The notes beneath the pieces are model-generated. The model was given only the letters and a program-made list of their open reading frames with translations, was not told the DNA's origin and did not search any database. Below are positions 22,049 to 33,900 of a DNA stretch of 64,000 nucleotides, piece by piece (positions within the stretch are counted from its first letter, which is position 1; each line of letters opens with the position of its first letter). This DNA is from Adiantum capillus-veneris. Its lineage: Eukaryota > Streptophyta > Polypodiopsida > Polypodiales > Pteridaceae. The position numbers were made by a program, and so were the translations under genes. The stretch is from positions 111,011,977 through 111,075,976 of the forward strand of contig CM043949.1 of assembly GCA_014529385.2 (NCBI GenBank), in the 5' to 3' direction.

Positions 22049-22942
22049 TGTAAGAGCCTTCTCCTAGCCTTTATGTGAGGTTGTTGGCGGATACGCCACA
22101 AGCGGATGCTAGCATAGCGAGAACAAAACCAAAAACTCTATGTCGGCCGAGGGTGAAACTTAACCCGTAGGCGCATGGAAACAAGAAGATAGGTGGCAAC
22201 CACCTTCTGGATCTTCTAAGACCATCTCTAATCGAGGAAATCAAGTCTAAGCGTTCTTATGCACTAGTGAAAGCATTCCAATCTACAATTCTCATGCTAT
22301 CCAAAACTAGGCAAAATGCATTCAAAATGTCACGTAACTCACAGGATATATTCTCCTTATCATGAGATCAATACCCTATGAATTGTGACTCGATATTCAA
22401 CCTCTAACTACCTCTTGCGATAATCACGTATAAAGACAGACAGCCAAATACAGGTTACCACTTTTTGTAGCATATAGCCCTAACGCATAGCTCTACTCCC
22501 CGTGAGCTCATAGGTACAAAAAACTCATCAAATGAATACTCGGTTTGCAACAAAACTCACCCAAAATCTCGTAGGATCTCGCTTCACGACGTCGTTGGAA
22601 TCGCACACTCTTGGTGTTGATGGAAGCCCTCGTTATTGCTAACACGTTGACGGTGTCTCTTTTGTAATGAAACTTCCGTAGAGCATGTAGGAAAGAGAAG
22701 AAATCACACTCTCTCTCTCTCTCTCTCACTCTCTCTCAGACACAACAAAGAGTGAAACACGAAATTGATTAATTCAAAATTTAGGCTTAGGGTTACAAAA
22801 TTTAGCTTATATACGATTCTTCCCTAGAGGCTTGTTCCCACAAAGTCTAATGGCTGCTCAAATATTACAAAAAATATCATTCCGTTTCAAAATTGATGAT
22901 ACAACAAATTGGGGAAACTTCTTTTGTGTTCTGCCGTCAACA
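22049..22942 (-). repeat. 894-bp LTR of another retrotransposon (3' LTR)
   Basis: Ends are TGTAAGAGCC...GCCGTCAACA on plus, so TG...CA on both strands. On its right side lies a minus-strand polypurine tract (GGAGGGGGGGAG, 22943-22955), which marks it as a 3' LTR in minus orientation. No second copy is seen in the window. It interrupts or abuts the end of the fold-back array. Confidence 0.75.
22806..22813 (-). promoter_or_regulatory. TATA box in the 894-bp LTR
   Basis: Minus strand TATATAAG inside the LTR, about 130 bp from its start, followed downstream by a GA-rich stretch. Confidence 0.4.
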
Positions 22943-23239
22943 CTCCCCCCCTCCATGTCCACGTCGTCCGTGACATGACAAGTCTTGCTCTTCTGCTTCA
23001 ATGAAAGTTGTCCTGCCGTCAATGGGGAAGCGTGGTGGCTTTAGAAACTTCAGGTATGATTCGTACCTTATATTCCCCAAAGGGACTATTGGGCCAAATA
23101 TTTTTCTATCATATGTAAAGAATCCCATGTAGAAATCTTCCTCAAAAGCTTGCATGTGATAGTTGGGCAAAAACATGATTCTTTGATATAGTAAATGTAA
23201 GACCTCTGGAGATGACTGTTTTGACAAATCATATGTCAT
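22943..23239 (-). pseudogene. Retrotransposon remnant next to the 894-bp LTR
   Basis: Minus-strand frame of 100 codons running into the polypurine tract and ending HGRRGHGGGEC. Such Gly/His-rich ends are common where pol runs up to a 3' LTR. The upstream part (QAFEEDFYMGFFTYDRKIFGP) matches nothing I recognise. Probably the 3' tail of a truncated element. Confidence 0.35.
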
Positions 23240-23933
23240 TGCCGTTGTCGAGAAATTTGCGGTCTTGCCGGGAAAGCACCGGGCTTATGGCTATGAGAGT
23301 TTGTGAGAGAACTAAAAACAAAAATATATGAAGGAGTTAAACCATAGATGCCATGAAGACTAGGGTTTGGAAGGAAGTGCAATCAAAAAAGCCCCACTCT
23401 TGCACTCACACACACAAAGAAAGAACACAAAAAAGAGTGTCAAAACAACACAAAGATGAAAACATCAAGGCTATGGTCATAATTAATTGTGTATACAAAT
23501 CCTCTTGGTTCATAGCAAGATAACTACGCTTACGTCAAAAGAAAAGTTATAGTCTATGAGAGGTAGTATAATGGGATCCGGTGATAGAAGTATTTCATTG
23601 AGCCTTTCTGGGCCAAAGAGAAACACTATACGTTGTTGAAAGTGTATTTTACGGCTAATCCATACGTTAATTCTAATAGATCGTACAGAGTGAAAGTGAT
23701 AGAAATTATCATCATGTGGGTTATTCATCTAGGATAGTATGTGAGAAATGTAGATATGAGAGAAGAGAAGGGAAGAGAAGAGAAGAGAGTTTCCCTCCCA
23801 AGCCCTATTCTTGCCCGTAGGCAATAAGGATACTGCGGGGAGAGATGTACCTGTAGCAAGGAGAACCTAAAATTTGTAGAGAGGATGAATTACTAAGAGT
23901 GAGAGAGATAGATTTGGTTAAGGAGATGATATT

Positions 23934-23997
<64 letters not shown>

Positions 23998-25385
23998 GAT
24001 TAGAGATGAAAAAGAAAACAACAAGAAATCAAGAAAACATCAATGTAGAACACATCTTACTTGGCAAACCCTTTGGCACCATTATTGATGGAGAGAGAAG
24101 AAGAGGGGAGAACTCCACTTTGATTGATACGCCAAGTGCAAGACCTTCTTTGATTAGAGTTGATCTTCCAAGGATAGCGTACAAGAATGGCTAGTCTTCC
24201 TCTAGGAGAAAGTGTAGGCTTGGGCTTATGTTAATAGCTAAGTACAATTAAGCATTACTACTCACTCCCTCAAGAATTCCTCTCATCAATGGCTTGAATG
24301 CTTCGTTTCCTTTTCAAGGAAGAAAAGGTCCCCTTTTATAGGTGAAGGGAACCCCCAAGGGTTTACACAAGAAGAGAGGAGCCAGTGTGAACAGGAATTG
24401 GAAAAGTTGGAAATGAGTTGTCCCTGCATGATGTGGGCAGACTGGGGTCCAATATTTTGATTATATCTCCTCAACCGTGGCTCCAAATAAAAAAATAAAA
24501 ATATGGGAAAAAACTTCAGCTCATTGGCTACGATTTTCATTTTAAAATAATTTTCCAATTCGGATTGGAACCTTCTGTAAAAAATTCATCAAAATAGGGT
24601 CCATTTATGGCAGCAAAAGTCTTCCTGTGTTCCCCTTAGCTTAGACTTTCATTTGATTCCAAAGGACACCTCATGCCATATGAAAGCATGACATTGCTCT
24701 TTGACAAAGTTTTGTAATCATGCTTGCAATAATGCATTAAAATAAGTGTATCTTTGAAATCATGCCACCAAGTGTCCCACTAGGATTTGATTCCCTCCTA
24801 GTAGCTATTTAAAAAGAAATATGAGAAAAATATGAAAAATACATAGAATATATATATATATTGGAGTTTACCCTAGATACAGGATCTAGCTAGGGTGTGA
24901 GATGATAATGAGATAGTAGAAATAAAGAATCAATTATTTTTGGCCCAAGTTAAAGAGGCGGAGCTATTGATGCTTTTCCCATAGTATTTTCTGATGGTAA
25001 AGTAAGAATAGGTTACCCTTGAGAAAAATAATAGGATGAGATAAAAGGCTTATTATTATACTTAAATATGCATATGTACATTATAGGAAAGATAATTATG
25101 TATCTAAAACTTTACAAGATAACTCTTGTAGGATGCGTTCCCACTATGTACGTGTCACAGCACCACATCCACCCCCTCTAAACCTGTAGATCCTCCGGCA
25201 TGTGCCAAACTCATGGTAACTTGTGAAATTAATTGTATCCCCTGTTATCCCATGACCTCCTCCAGGATCATATGGGTAACTTAAAAACTTGTATTGTACT
25301 AAGCATTGAGATTCTCCGCATCTTTTAATTCCTCTCGGATTAGAAGGAATTGTTATATACATCTGTCTCCAAAACATGCCATAGT
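23240..25385. other. Unassigned spacer
   Basis: No gene recognised. Contains a (TA)n run at 23936-23993 directly followed by TGTTGGATTAGAG. Also contains a minus-strand TATAAAAGG (about 24336), which could belong to an old LTR whose partner is not visible. A minus-strand frame of 108 codons at 25144-25470 has several Cys (CHKC, GESQC, GTC) but no family I can name; the duplicated segment's left edge (25386) falls inside it. Confidence 0.4.
23936..23993. repeat. (TA)n microsatellite
   Basis: About 58 bp of AT repeat. Confidence 0.95.
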
Positions 25386-25989
25386 CTATATGTGAGTGAA
25401 GTACCAACATCCAGCTAGGATTTCTCCTCCAGCTTAAGCTTTTACACTTGTGGCACTTTTGTGCTTCCATATCCTTTGTATTCTTACTAGTGCTCTTTGT
25501 TGTGAAGTGAGCAAGCCTCTCTATGCCTAAAACCCTCCTAAGGTCTCAAACATTTAAATAATTCTGCCAACTAGGACTAGTAGGTCAAGTAAATGAGTTA
25601 ACCTAAAGTCACAGCCTCCTAACCTCAATGCTTATCAATAAGACTAAACTCTATGTTAATTAACTAAAGCATGTACAAACTTATTTATCTCTATTGGAGA
25701 TAACAAGAAATAATAAAATGGACTCAATCAAACCATAAAAAGCCACAATAAGCAAATATAGGTGTACAAAAACATATAGCATAGGAAGTGATACACATGG
25801 AGAAATATGATGCAGCTCCTAGCTATGAAAATTGGCATATAACTCGGAAGATCAACGGAACCATGCAATCTGGAAGTTGAAGTCCATCTATGCTGCAAAA
25901 TCATAAGGCAAGACACTACCACCTAGAAAGGTGTGTCAGCATAGTAGTGAAAGTTTTATTACAAAATGAAAGAATCCTAAACTAGGGTC

Positions 25990-28400
25990 TCAAACCTGGA
26001 TACCTAGAGAGAAAAAGAATGTAGGAAAAAAATACCTCTAGTATAAATGCATGCGGCTAGTGCACCACAGACAATATGCTCAAGTCAATGGTCTAGTGCA
26101 GCTAGGAGGGACAAGAGAACTCTCTCCAAACAATAAAGGTTGTAATCTTCTATCTCTCTGTCTAATGGTCAATGGCTGGCTAGCACCTATCTCCATATGG
26201 ATGGTAGAATCTTTAGCACAAGTAATGGGTCTAGGGAGGACATCAGTCTATGACTATGTCATCAAATAACTCTGTAGCTTAGAATCCCTCAGTGGATGAC
26301 TCTTGCCTAGCTCTAAATCAATAGCATGATGAATAGGAATCTCTGGTGAGCAATGGCTCATGGCACCTTGTGGTGTAATAAGTGGTAGGCTCTTTGGTAG
26401 CCAAATTTTCAATGTTCGTGGTATCTCAATGAAGGTATGTCGAGATCTCCTCATATGTGGTCGTGGATATCTAGCTCGTGGATGTCTTCGGCATGGAGTA
26501 GGCCTCTCTAATGGTCATGAAAATGGTCTAGATCTTTGTGGTATAGGTGTGGTCAAAGAAACTATAGTAGATCTAGGAGGATGTGCAATGGTCTATGGTC
26601 TAGGAACCCAACTTTGTCTGTGTCCTCTATAGAATCCATGTGCCTCTAGTGACTGCCTAGATGTGAGCCAACCATGTGATAGTCCATCATGTGTGTTGTG
26701 GCTCTCAATCCAAAATGGCATGTCGTCACTAGCTAAAGGTCTAACATGTGTCATCATGGGAGGCACATAAACATGTCTAGTAGTCCTATCATAAGCTCTC
26801 CATGACAAGCTATAGGCCTGATATGTCCTAGATGGCTCATGGGTGGGACTACTCTTGGTGGGAACATCCTATAATGTAGGCTATACCTCTCGGAGTATCT
26901 CAAGTACAATGGTAGAAGTCGCTCTCATCAAAGGGGTCCCTGGATCCTGATGTGTGATGTCTACACTCAGGGGGTGACACTCATGGTCTCTAAATACCTC
27001 ATTTGTCCGTGTCTTGAATGGGGTGTCTGTGTGCTCAATCATCAATGAATCTGGTGGTGAATGCTCATGAGTAGGTGTCTCTATGCAGGCATCTGTCTCT
27101 ATAGGTATCTCGGTCTCTAAAGGCTCTGTAGTAATGTCAACACTCTCATGGTCATGTGCATCGGCTATCTCCTCATGTATAGGCTGTGGTGGGACATCTA
27201 CCTCTATGATAGATGCAAGGGGATCATCAATAATAGCTATGGAATCTGGCACTCTATCAATCTCTAGTGTCTCAGTGCTTGTGCCTAGTGTAGGAGCAAT
27301 CTCACTAGATTGTACATCCCTCGTAGAACAAGTATCAACCTCTGGATTTGGCAATGTAGGTGGCTCCATGGTAGGTCCCTCTAGTGTAATCGTCCTATCG
27401 TCAATCTCAGCATTCGTCCTCTTTATCTCAATCACTCTAGATCGCAGCTGATCAACTATGCTCAGTGGAAAAATCTGTCTAGGTGATGAAGCTTTGGGAG
27501 GTGACCTGGTACAAGATATCTGTATAGGATGTGTATGTGAACTCTCGACGGGTATCTGTCTAGTATCCTAGCCATGCGTGGAGAATAGGGCAATCCAATC
27601 ATCAAATAGTAAATCTCACCCAATGGGTCCCTATAAATCCTATCACAAAGATCTTCAATAAGATATTCCATAATGCTCATGGCTGGTTCAATATACCATC
27701 TCGTCTGCTCACATCTGTATCTACGTCCACAATCATCAACATAAGTCAATGTGTGCTCCAATCTACATAACAACACTATCCTATGATGTACATGGGTATC
27801 TTAACAATCATAAGGATGTGCTCTGTCAATAGCATCATATGGGTTGGTCGGCAGGGACATGTATGTGCCCTTGAGTTCATCGGTAAAGAACTCAGTCGTA
27901 CCAAAATGTCTCCTCTGAACACTAGCTATCTGTCATGTAGAAGGGTCTATGTCGTCTAAGAAGGTACCTTTGCTATAGGAATGTACGTCATGGTCAAGAA
28001 ACCAAGGCATAGCTCCTCTTTGGCCTACAAAATGTAGCACAATCTCATCTCGGTCTTCAATACTCGGAGTGTCAACCCTAGGCTCGGCTCGTGCCTGCAT
28101 GGTGGCTCTAGGTGATCTAGCAATCATCAGTAAATCTGGTGCATGTGAGCTGGAAAGCTCAATATCTAGTGTGCTCGTGGCTGGCAATGTGGAAGGTGGT
28201 ACCATGTCTACAACCTCTCTAGCATGTGTGCTAATAATAGGGACAGTCAAAATCTGAGGTGTAATTGTCTCTGTGGCTCGTAGCTCTGGTCGTGCACTAG
28301 TATGGCTCTGCATCCTACGCTCCATATCTGCCCTAGCCTCTGCTACGATCTCTGCTAAGGTCAGTCTCCTAGATGGTGGTGAGGATGGAAATCATGGAGG
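25990..28400 (-). pseudogene. Degenerate retroelement ORF block, copy A
   Basis: Minus strand; consecutive open stretches (28325-27933, 27776-27462, 27435-26881, 26454-26254) separated by stops and a frame change near 27470. Recognisable order: Ala/Thr/Pro-rich start (ADMERRMQSHTSARPE), a folded-looking core (LHFVGQRGAMPWFLDHD...GTFLDDIDPS, WYIEPAMSIMEYLIEDL, YYLMIGLPYSPRMARIL), then a long Thr/Pro/Glu-rich acidic tail. It lies upstream in coordinates of the PBS at 30751-30769, so it occupies the gag position of a minus-strand LTR element, but I see no capsid, zinc knuckle or pol motif. A TAG at 26881-26883 shortens the tail relative to copy B. Confidence 0.5.
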
Positions 28401-29100
28401 TGATCTAACCTAAAGATCCATGACTGCCAAAGTCTAGCATTCTAGGTCAAATCTGGTGCTAGGGGGCAATAAACCAATGCACTAGGTGCAAGGCGTAATC
28501 TGGCAATGAATGGCTATTCAAATGGTAATCGGAATCTCTCTGTGTAATCTGGCTCTAAAATCGGTCACTCGGTCAAAGTCGTAGCCAAATGTAGGTCTAG
28601 TAACCAAATCGAGCTCTAATTGCACGTCGGTGTGCTAAGAATAGCCAAAAGCAGCCAAATCACGATCTCACATGTGAACAGGCTCTAACTAGCTAAATCT
28701 GGTAAATATCAAGACCAAAACGAATCTCTATAGCTAGTCGAGGTCAAATATGGTAAATCGTAAGACTTTGCGATCAAATCGATCCAAAATGCAATATTGC
28801 GCGTGAAACATCTTTAAAACGTGTAATCTGGAAAATCGTAGACCCAAAATCAAAATCCATGTCAAACAAGATTTGTGTGTGTGATCTGGCTTGAATATGC
28901 TAAAAACGGGTCAGATCGACAAAATCGGACAATTTCTGATGAAATTTGACTCTCGGGGCTCTAAATGCGTGTGAATGGGGCGTGTACGGATGTTTGATGC
29001 ATGTGCAATGCATTAAAGAGAAACAAAACATAGAAAAGCAAACAAAATGAAAAATTTGGTTTTTTGAGTTTTTGAATTTATTTAATTATTTTTACTTTCT
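28401..29100 (-). other. Leader of the duplicated element, copy A
   Basis: No ORF of note. Short phrases such as AATCTGGCTCTAA, CAAATCGA and GGTCAAATATGG recur. Read as untranslated leader between the ORF block and the PBS. Confidence 0.4.
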
Positions 29101-29142
29101 TTTATTTTTTTGTCTCTTGTTTGTTTGCGCGAGAGAGAAAAC

Positions 29143-29149
29143 GTGTGTT

Positions 29150-29184
<35 letters not shown>

Positions 29185-29268
29185 ATGTTTTTTGTGATAT
29201 TGTGTGTTTATTTCTTTGTGTGTTGAGTTTCTTGTCTTTTCTTCTTTTGTTTGTTTTGCTTTTGTTTG

Positions 29269-29312
<44 letters not shown>
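29143..29312. repeat. (GT)n microsatellites, copy A
   Basis: (GT)n runs at about 29143-29185 and 29270-29311. Open frames on both strands here (VCVCVC, THTHTH) are artefacts. Copy B has a much shorter second run near 61570-61590. Confidence 0.9.
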
Positions 29313-29313
<1 letters not shown>

Positions 29314-29319
29314 GGGTCA

Positions 29320-30750
29320 CATAAGGTCAAGGAGTGGAAACTGGTTAGAGAGTGTGTGCACGGGGGCAGCGAGTGCGGAACAAGGTAAGTGCAAACGTGG
29401 ATGCAAGCGAGGTTGAGCAGGCTCCGATGGTCACGGAAGCGGGGCGGGGTGAAAATATGCACAAATGCAACGAAGTTAAAAGAATTTGCCCGAAAAGGTA
29501 AAATTACCCAAAAAAATAAAATACTAAAAACAACTAGAAACTTAGCGATAGTTCATCGTTTCAAAATTTTTGTTTTGGATCGATTGTTCACATCAGATTT
29601 TTACAGTTTCATCGATTTATGATAAAAGTTGAACAATTCTAAGCACGAAATTAGCACAAAAAATACTAAAAGTGCCAGAAATTAACAAAATAATTACCAA
29701 AAATTACCTGAATTCTTTTTGAAAAATATACAGCTCGTTCTATTTGATTTCTAGCACTTGGAACATCAAGATTACAATCCCAATCAATTTCCAATGCATT
29801 TGACAATCAAATCGATGCAAAATTGACCGTTTTTGCCTCTTTTTTGCCCAATTTTGACCAAAAAATTAGCAAGCTTAATGATGTGATTAGGCAAACTTCT
29901 GCACATACACTTAATTGTTGTGCTTTGAACTTTGCAATGCAATCAACTACACATCAATTTTCAACCAAGTACTAGTTCAATTATGTGTGCAAAAACTAGC
30001 AAAATTAAGCATGAATCCGGTAATTAGTGCACACACACAATTTCTACCGCAATTTTGACGATATAACGGTGCAATTTTAGCAATCAAAAAATCTGATCCA
30101 TCATTTTCATCACATCATCAAACAAGTCATTGCCTTTCACAATTCTAATTGGCACCAATTAAGCCATAATTAGCACTTGAAAGTGCACACTTTGTTTACA
30201 CATGGATATACTAATTGCACTTAAATTTGCACTAATCTTTTGTGTAATCAAATTTTAATTACACCTGCAAATCAAATCAGCAATTCAGTGGGCTAGTGCA
30301 CTCACAATTTCATGAGCAACACGTCGATTTCCAACTCCTATTGACGCCTACATACATGTGTGTGTACTAGCACCCGCTTAACGGCATTTCACCTACAATC
30401 AATTGAGCACAAAAACTCATGTGTAGCATCATTTTCAATGAAATTAAACACATAACAATAATAATCATGACTCTAATCAACAGTTTAGCTATGTGTACCA
30501 CAAAAAGCACATGTGATTAGCGAGCCTAATTAGGAAAAAATCCCTAATTACACACTCAAAAATCATTCAATTTTAGTCAATTTTTTTACAATTTCATATC
30601 AAAAGAGTGATGAATCAACCTCTAATTAGATATACACACATGTAAAGCACTTGAATTAGTAGCAGATTAGTCAAAAATTAGTGAGAAATTGGGGGTTTTC
30701 TACCTAAACACTCGATTATACTCAAAAGATTTCCTCTAGCTTAGGCTACA
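29320..30750. other. AT-rich leader between (GT)n and PBS, copy A
   Basis: No gene. Very A/T-rich, with many short recurrences of AATTAGCAC, CACACAATTT and GCAAAATTAAGC. It matches copy B at 61590-63023 closely. Confidence 0.5.
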
Positions 30751-30769
30751 GTCCCCGGCAACGGTGCCA
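30751..30769 (-). other. Primer-binding site (non-Met type), copy A
   Basis: Minus strand TGGCACCGTTGCCGGGGAC, close to the TGGCGCCGTTGCCGGGGA-type PBS of many plant Tat/Athila-group Gypsy elements. Two bases further right the plus strand reads TGTTAACTCC (30772), a plausible LTR edge. The LTR would run rightward from there; its far end is not identified. Confidence 0.7.
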
Positions 30770-31513
30770 AATGTTAACTCCTTCGTAGCATAGCTCCAAA
30801 GAATCAACAAAATTATCAATCCAAGGATGGTAGCGACCCGGCTAGGACATGGAAACATCACACATGGGTGATTGTGTGAGAGAAATGAGATAGAATTGAG
30901 TGGGAAAATCACATGAGATTATCTACAATAGGAAGAAGAGAGAACTAATGAAGGGGATTAATGTATGCACACATGCTAATCCTTATGCTAATCAAGGTTG
31001 TTAATGGTTGTATTCTCTACTAATCCTCATGGTCACATCCTAATCACAAGCTCATCCAAGATCATGGAGTTATGATTAGAGCAATGCATGCACAAATCCT
31101 TAATCTACACACTAATCTAATCATGCACACACTACTAGAATCAAACAGGGCAATCAAGAATTAGAGAGCGATTAGTTCTTAATCTACACCATCAAGACAC
31201 TAATACACAACTTAATGAAAAACAAGAGAAAGTCAAAAAGACTCATCTTCATTATATGCATACAATCGGTCCGTGAAGAGAGTACATACAGCTCCATACT
31301 TCCACCTCCATAGCCTCCTCCTTCTTCTTCTCTACTCTAGGTTTCTCTCAAAATGATATCTCCCCTTTCACATGAGCTACATTCACTTATACACCTAGGG
31401 TTTTAAAAGTTATGGCCGGCCGCCCAAAGTACATGAAGTGAATAAAAAGATACAACTTGGAACTCATGAGCCCATGAATATATACAGAGAAAATTGTCCA
31501 TGAGAAGGTGAAA

Positions 31514-32530
31514 ATGGCTGCTGACATTGGATGCATCCAACAGGAGCACAACACCACAATCTTCACCGGCAAATTCAAAAGTGAAGATGGAAGTGGGTGG
31601 AGTTGCAAATGCTACCGAAGGAAGTCTATAACGTAGCAGCTGAGCCAGCTACAAAAGAAGCCAACAGGAGGTTGGGATTTCAAGCAGTTTCTAATCAACA
31701 ACCATGTGAAGTAGATTTCCAAAGGGCTTACGAACTATTGTCCATGATTAAAGAGGATGGATCTACCCAGATCACAGAGCACCAAGGACAAAAGGTCGAG
31801 GTAGTCATCAACAAAGATATAGTGGCTGAAGCACTAAAGCTGCCAACAGAAGGTACGATGATGAGAACCAGAGATAGAAAAACAACTGGAACATTCACAA
31901 AGAGTAGAGTTGTTGCCACCTTCTCCAATCTTATGCTAAAGCAAGTAGAGATTTGCACCTGTCCATATCACCAACACTTCCACTTCCTCGCTAAGAAACC
32001 ACCAAGGTACACGACCCCAAATCATGTTGTGGCAACCACATTCACTCAAGTATTGAATTCATGAGGTAGACAGACCATAGATCATGCTCAATATGTGCTT
32101 ACAACACTCAAGAGCACAAACAAGGAAGCAAAACTCGCATACTTAGGAGCTCTGGAAGTCTTAACTCGAATTGCATACCACGCCATTGGGATGGCCGATA
32201 ACTTTCAGCCAACCCCAAATCCAAACACATGGATAATCGCTGAGAAATCTCAAACCTCTCCAGGAGCCACAATAAAAAAAGAAAGGGATTTATAAGTCAG
32301 ATGAAGGGTCAGCTGAAAGCTCACCTGAAGCCCATAGCAATGAAGAAAGTTCTGATAATGAAGAGAAAAGGGCAATAAGCGAGATGATGAGAAAGGCAGT
32401 GGTCGCTCATCAAGAGAACCTCCACAAAAGAAAGCGAGGTTCTAAAGGGAAAAGAAATCTTAAGAACGAAGTCGACAAGCTGCAGGACAGACTTCAGATC
32501 TATGGAATCCAAGGAATTCAAGGGTACTAG
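31514..32530 (+). pseudogene. Gag-like ORF of unknown family, copy A (broken)
   Basis: Plus strand, opposite to the PBS beside it. Starts MAADIGCIQQEHNTTIFTGK. Loss of one T near 31591 relative to copy B shifts the frame. The next open stretch (31597-32064) has VEVVINKDIVAEALKLPTEG, then an in-frame TGA at 32062-32064, then LAYLGALEVLTRIAYHAIG (to 32295). Another frame change leads to an acidic tail (SDEGSAESSPEAHSNEESSD) and a basic coiled-coil-like end (NEVDKLQDRLQIYGIQG), stop near 32530. The layout resembles the N-terminal structural protein of plant retroelements, but I cannot place it in a family. Not functional here. Confidence 0.5.
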
Positions 32531-32912
32531 GAATACATCCGATTTGGTAGGGTGGTAGTGGATGTCAATGAAAACACGCTCCTTCTGTGAATACAAAAAA
32601 TCAAACTATGAATGTTTGATTTCCGCTACGTTGCAAACCATGGTTACAAGGGGATTGAGGTTTCTCTGCTGCACAGAGGACCATATCGCAACCCAGAACC
32701 TTGGAAGTAGAAAATGTATAAACTCCTTGGTTGCTTGATGCACAATGGCTCTGCTAGTGCCTATCTTGAAGCTGCACAGGTTGACAAGTTTTGTGTTGGG
32801 ATCATACGGCTCTCGAAACAACAACAATCTATTGATGTCCGAAATAATTAGTCTCTGCAAACATTTTGTTAAAAAAAAAAAGTAGTTAGACAATCAATTG
32901 AATTTCATATTA
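32531..32912. other. Spacer
   Basis: No gene recognised. A run of A occurs at 32871-32882. Confidence 0.3.
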
Positions 32913-33900
32913 TTACACATTGATTATTTCGAAAACAATCATGTCAATGTCTAGCAAAGGTCCATAATGGGTTTGCCTACCGTGGAGGTTGTCTTGTCCA
33001 GTGTTGACATCCTTGAGCTTGTTCTTGCCTGTCCCTTGTTCTTCTCCTATTTGAAACTCTTGTGTCTCCAATGTTGAGGGCTCTATTGCACCTGAATTAG
33101 CTTCTACTGTGCTATGATTTGTTTGTGTGCTAGGCATAAATTACTCTTGATTTTCAAGCTCAACAGGTGGAATTGTGGGAGAGGTGTGCTCTGCTTGAGG
33201 TTTAGGGTGTTCTTTCTCAGCCCCTCCCTCTGCATAATCTTACTCCTTCTAAAACCCTCCAAGCACAGAGGGAGTCTCAACCTTTATTTCTTCCTCAATC
33301 CCTCGATCTGTGTGGTCTTGTTCCTGTGTGGGCTTCCCCTCATATGTAATTTTCTCCTTGTCAAACTCTTCCTCTACAACATTTCTCTTCTCAAAAGTTC
33401 CTCCCTCCTCTTGCTCCTATCCTTTCTCAGCTGAGCTTATGAAATCTGTTTGTTGTTTTCCCTCATCAATCATTGTTAACTCTACAATGTGGTCATCCAA
33501 TAGGGTCTATTCTATATCCATGCTCACAAGATGTGAAATTGAAAGCATATGCTTGATTAGGGTGGCACGGTATCGGTGAAAATATTGTAGTGTGTACTTC
33601 TCCAATGCACTCTGCAAAAGACAAAACGGAAAAAAAAGGAACCGAGACACATTTTTGTCCAAAACAATCACCATATTATAGTAATGTTGTGCAAAATTCC
33701 TACCTTTGACATAAATGGCTTTAGTGCAAAGAAGCTTTGCAGTATATACTCAGCATAGAGGAGGCACCTCCATTCACACGAGTTGGCATCCGTTTATCTA
33801 AGCACTGTGACTTCCTTAATTTCTGACTTGTACAGCTCTAGATTTCCGCATAGCCTTCCATATGCGTGCAACAATCTTTTTATGCATCTGCAAGTAGGAA
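32913..33900 (-). pseudogene. Acidic, Glu-rich degenerate coding region
   Basis: Minus strand. From 33895: IKRLLHAYGRLCGNLELYKSEIKEVTVL, then LLYAEYILQSFFALKPFMSK. After a gap (33720-33600, possibly an intron) comes HRYRATLIKHMLSISHLVSMDI and ELTMIDEGKQQTDFISS, followed by a Glu-rich stretch open for about 190 codons apart from isolated stops, ending near 32913. The acidic repeats (EEEFDKEKITYEGKPTQEQD) look like a disordered tail. Not recognised. It may belong to the same old transcription unit as the H3-like gene upstream on this strand, but nothing proves that. Confidence 0.35.

Larger units (their letters stand above)
25386..31726. repeat. Segmental direct repeat, copy A
   Basis: Matches 57680-64000 in the same orientation with scattered substitutions. 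The coordinate offset changes from 32294 at the left to 32274 at the right, mostly from a shorter (GT)n run in copy B. Copy B reaches the window end still matching, so the true right edge is unknown. Contents: broken minus-strand ORF block, (GT)n, long AT-rich leader, PBS, LTR-like start and the beginning of a plus-strand gag-like ORF. Confidence 0.95.

Noticed and set aside
25728-25922. Hydrophobic minus ORF of 64 codons, conserved in copy B at 58022-58216
   Set aside because: Conservation is only that of the recent segmental duplication, and the frame is Leu/Tyr/Phe-rich from AT-rich DNA; insufficient support for a gene.
27083-27451. Plus-strand ORF of 122 codons in both duplicated copies (27083-27451, 59377-59745)
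   Set aside because: Shadow of the minus-strand Thr/Pro/Glu-rich frame; its Ser/Gly bias is the complement of that composition.
29102-29462. ORFs of 67-84 codons (VCVCVC, THTHTH) in the duplicated segment, and their counterparts at 61366-61662
   Set aside because: Microsatellite read-through on both strands, not conserved as protein between copies A and B.
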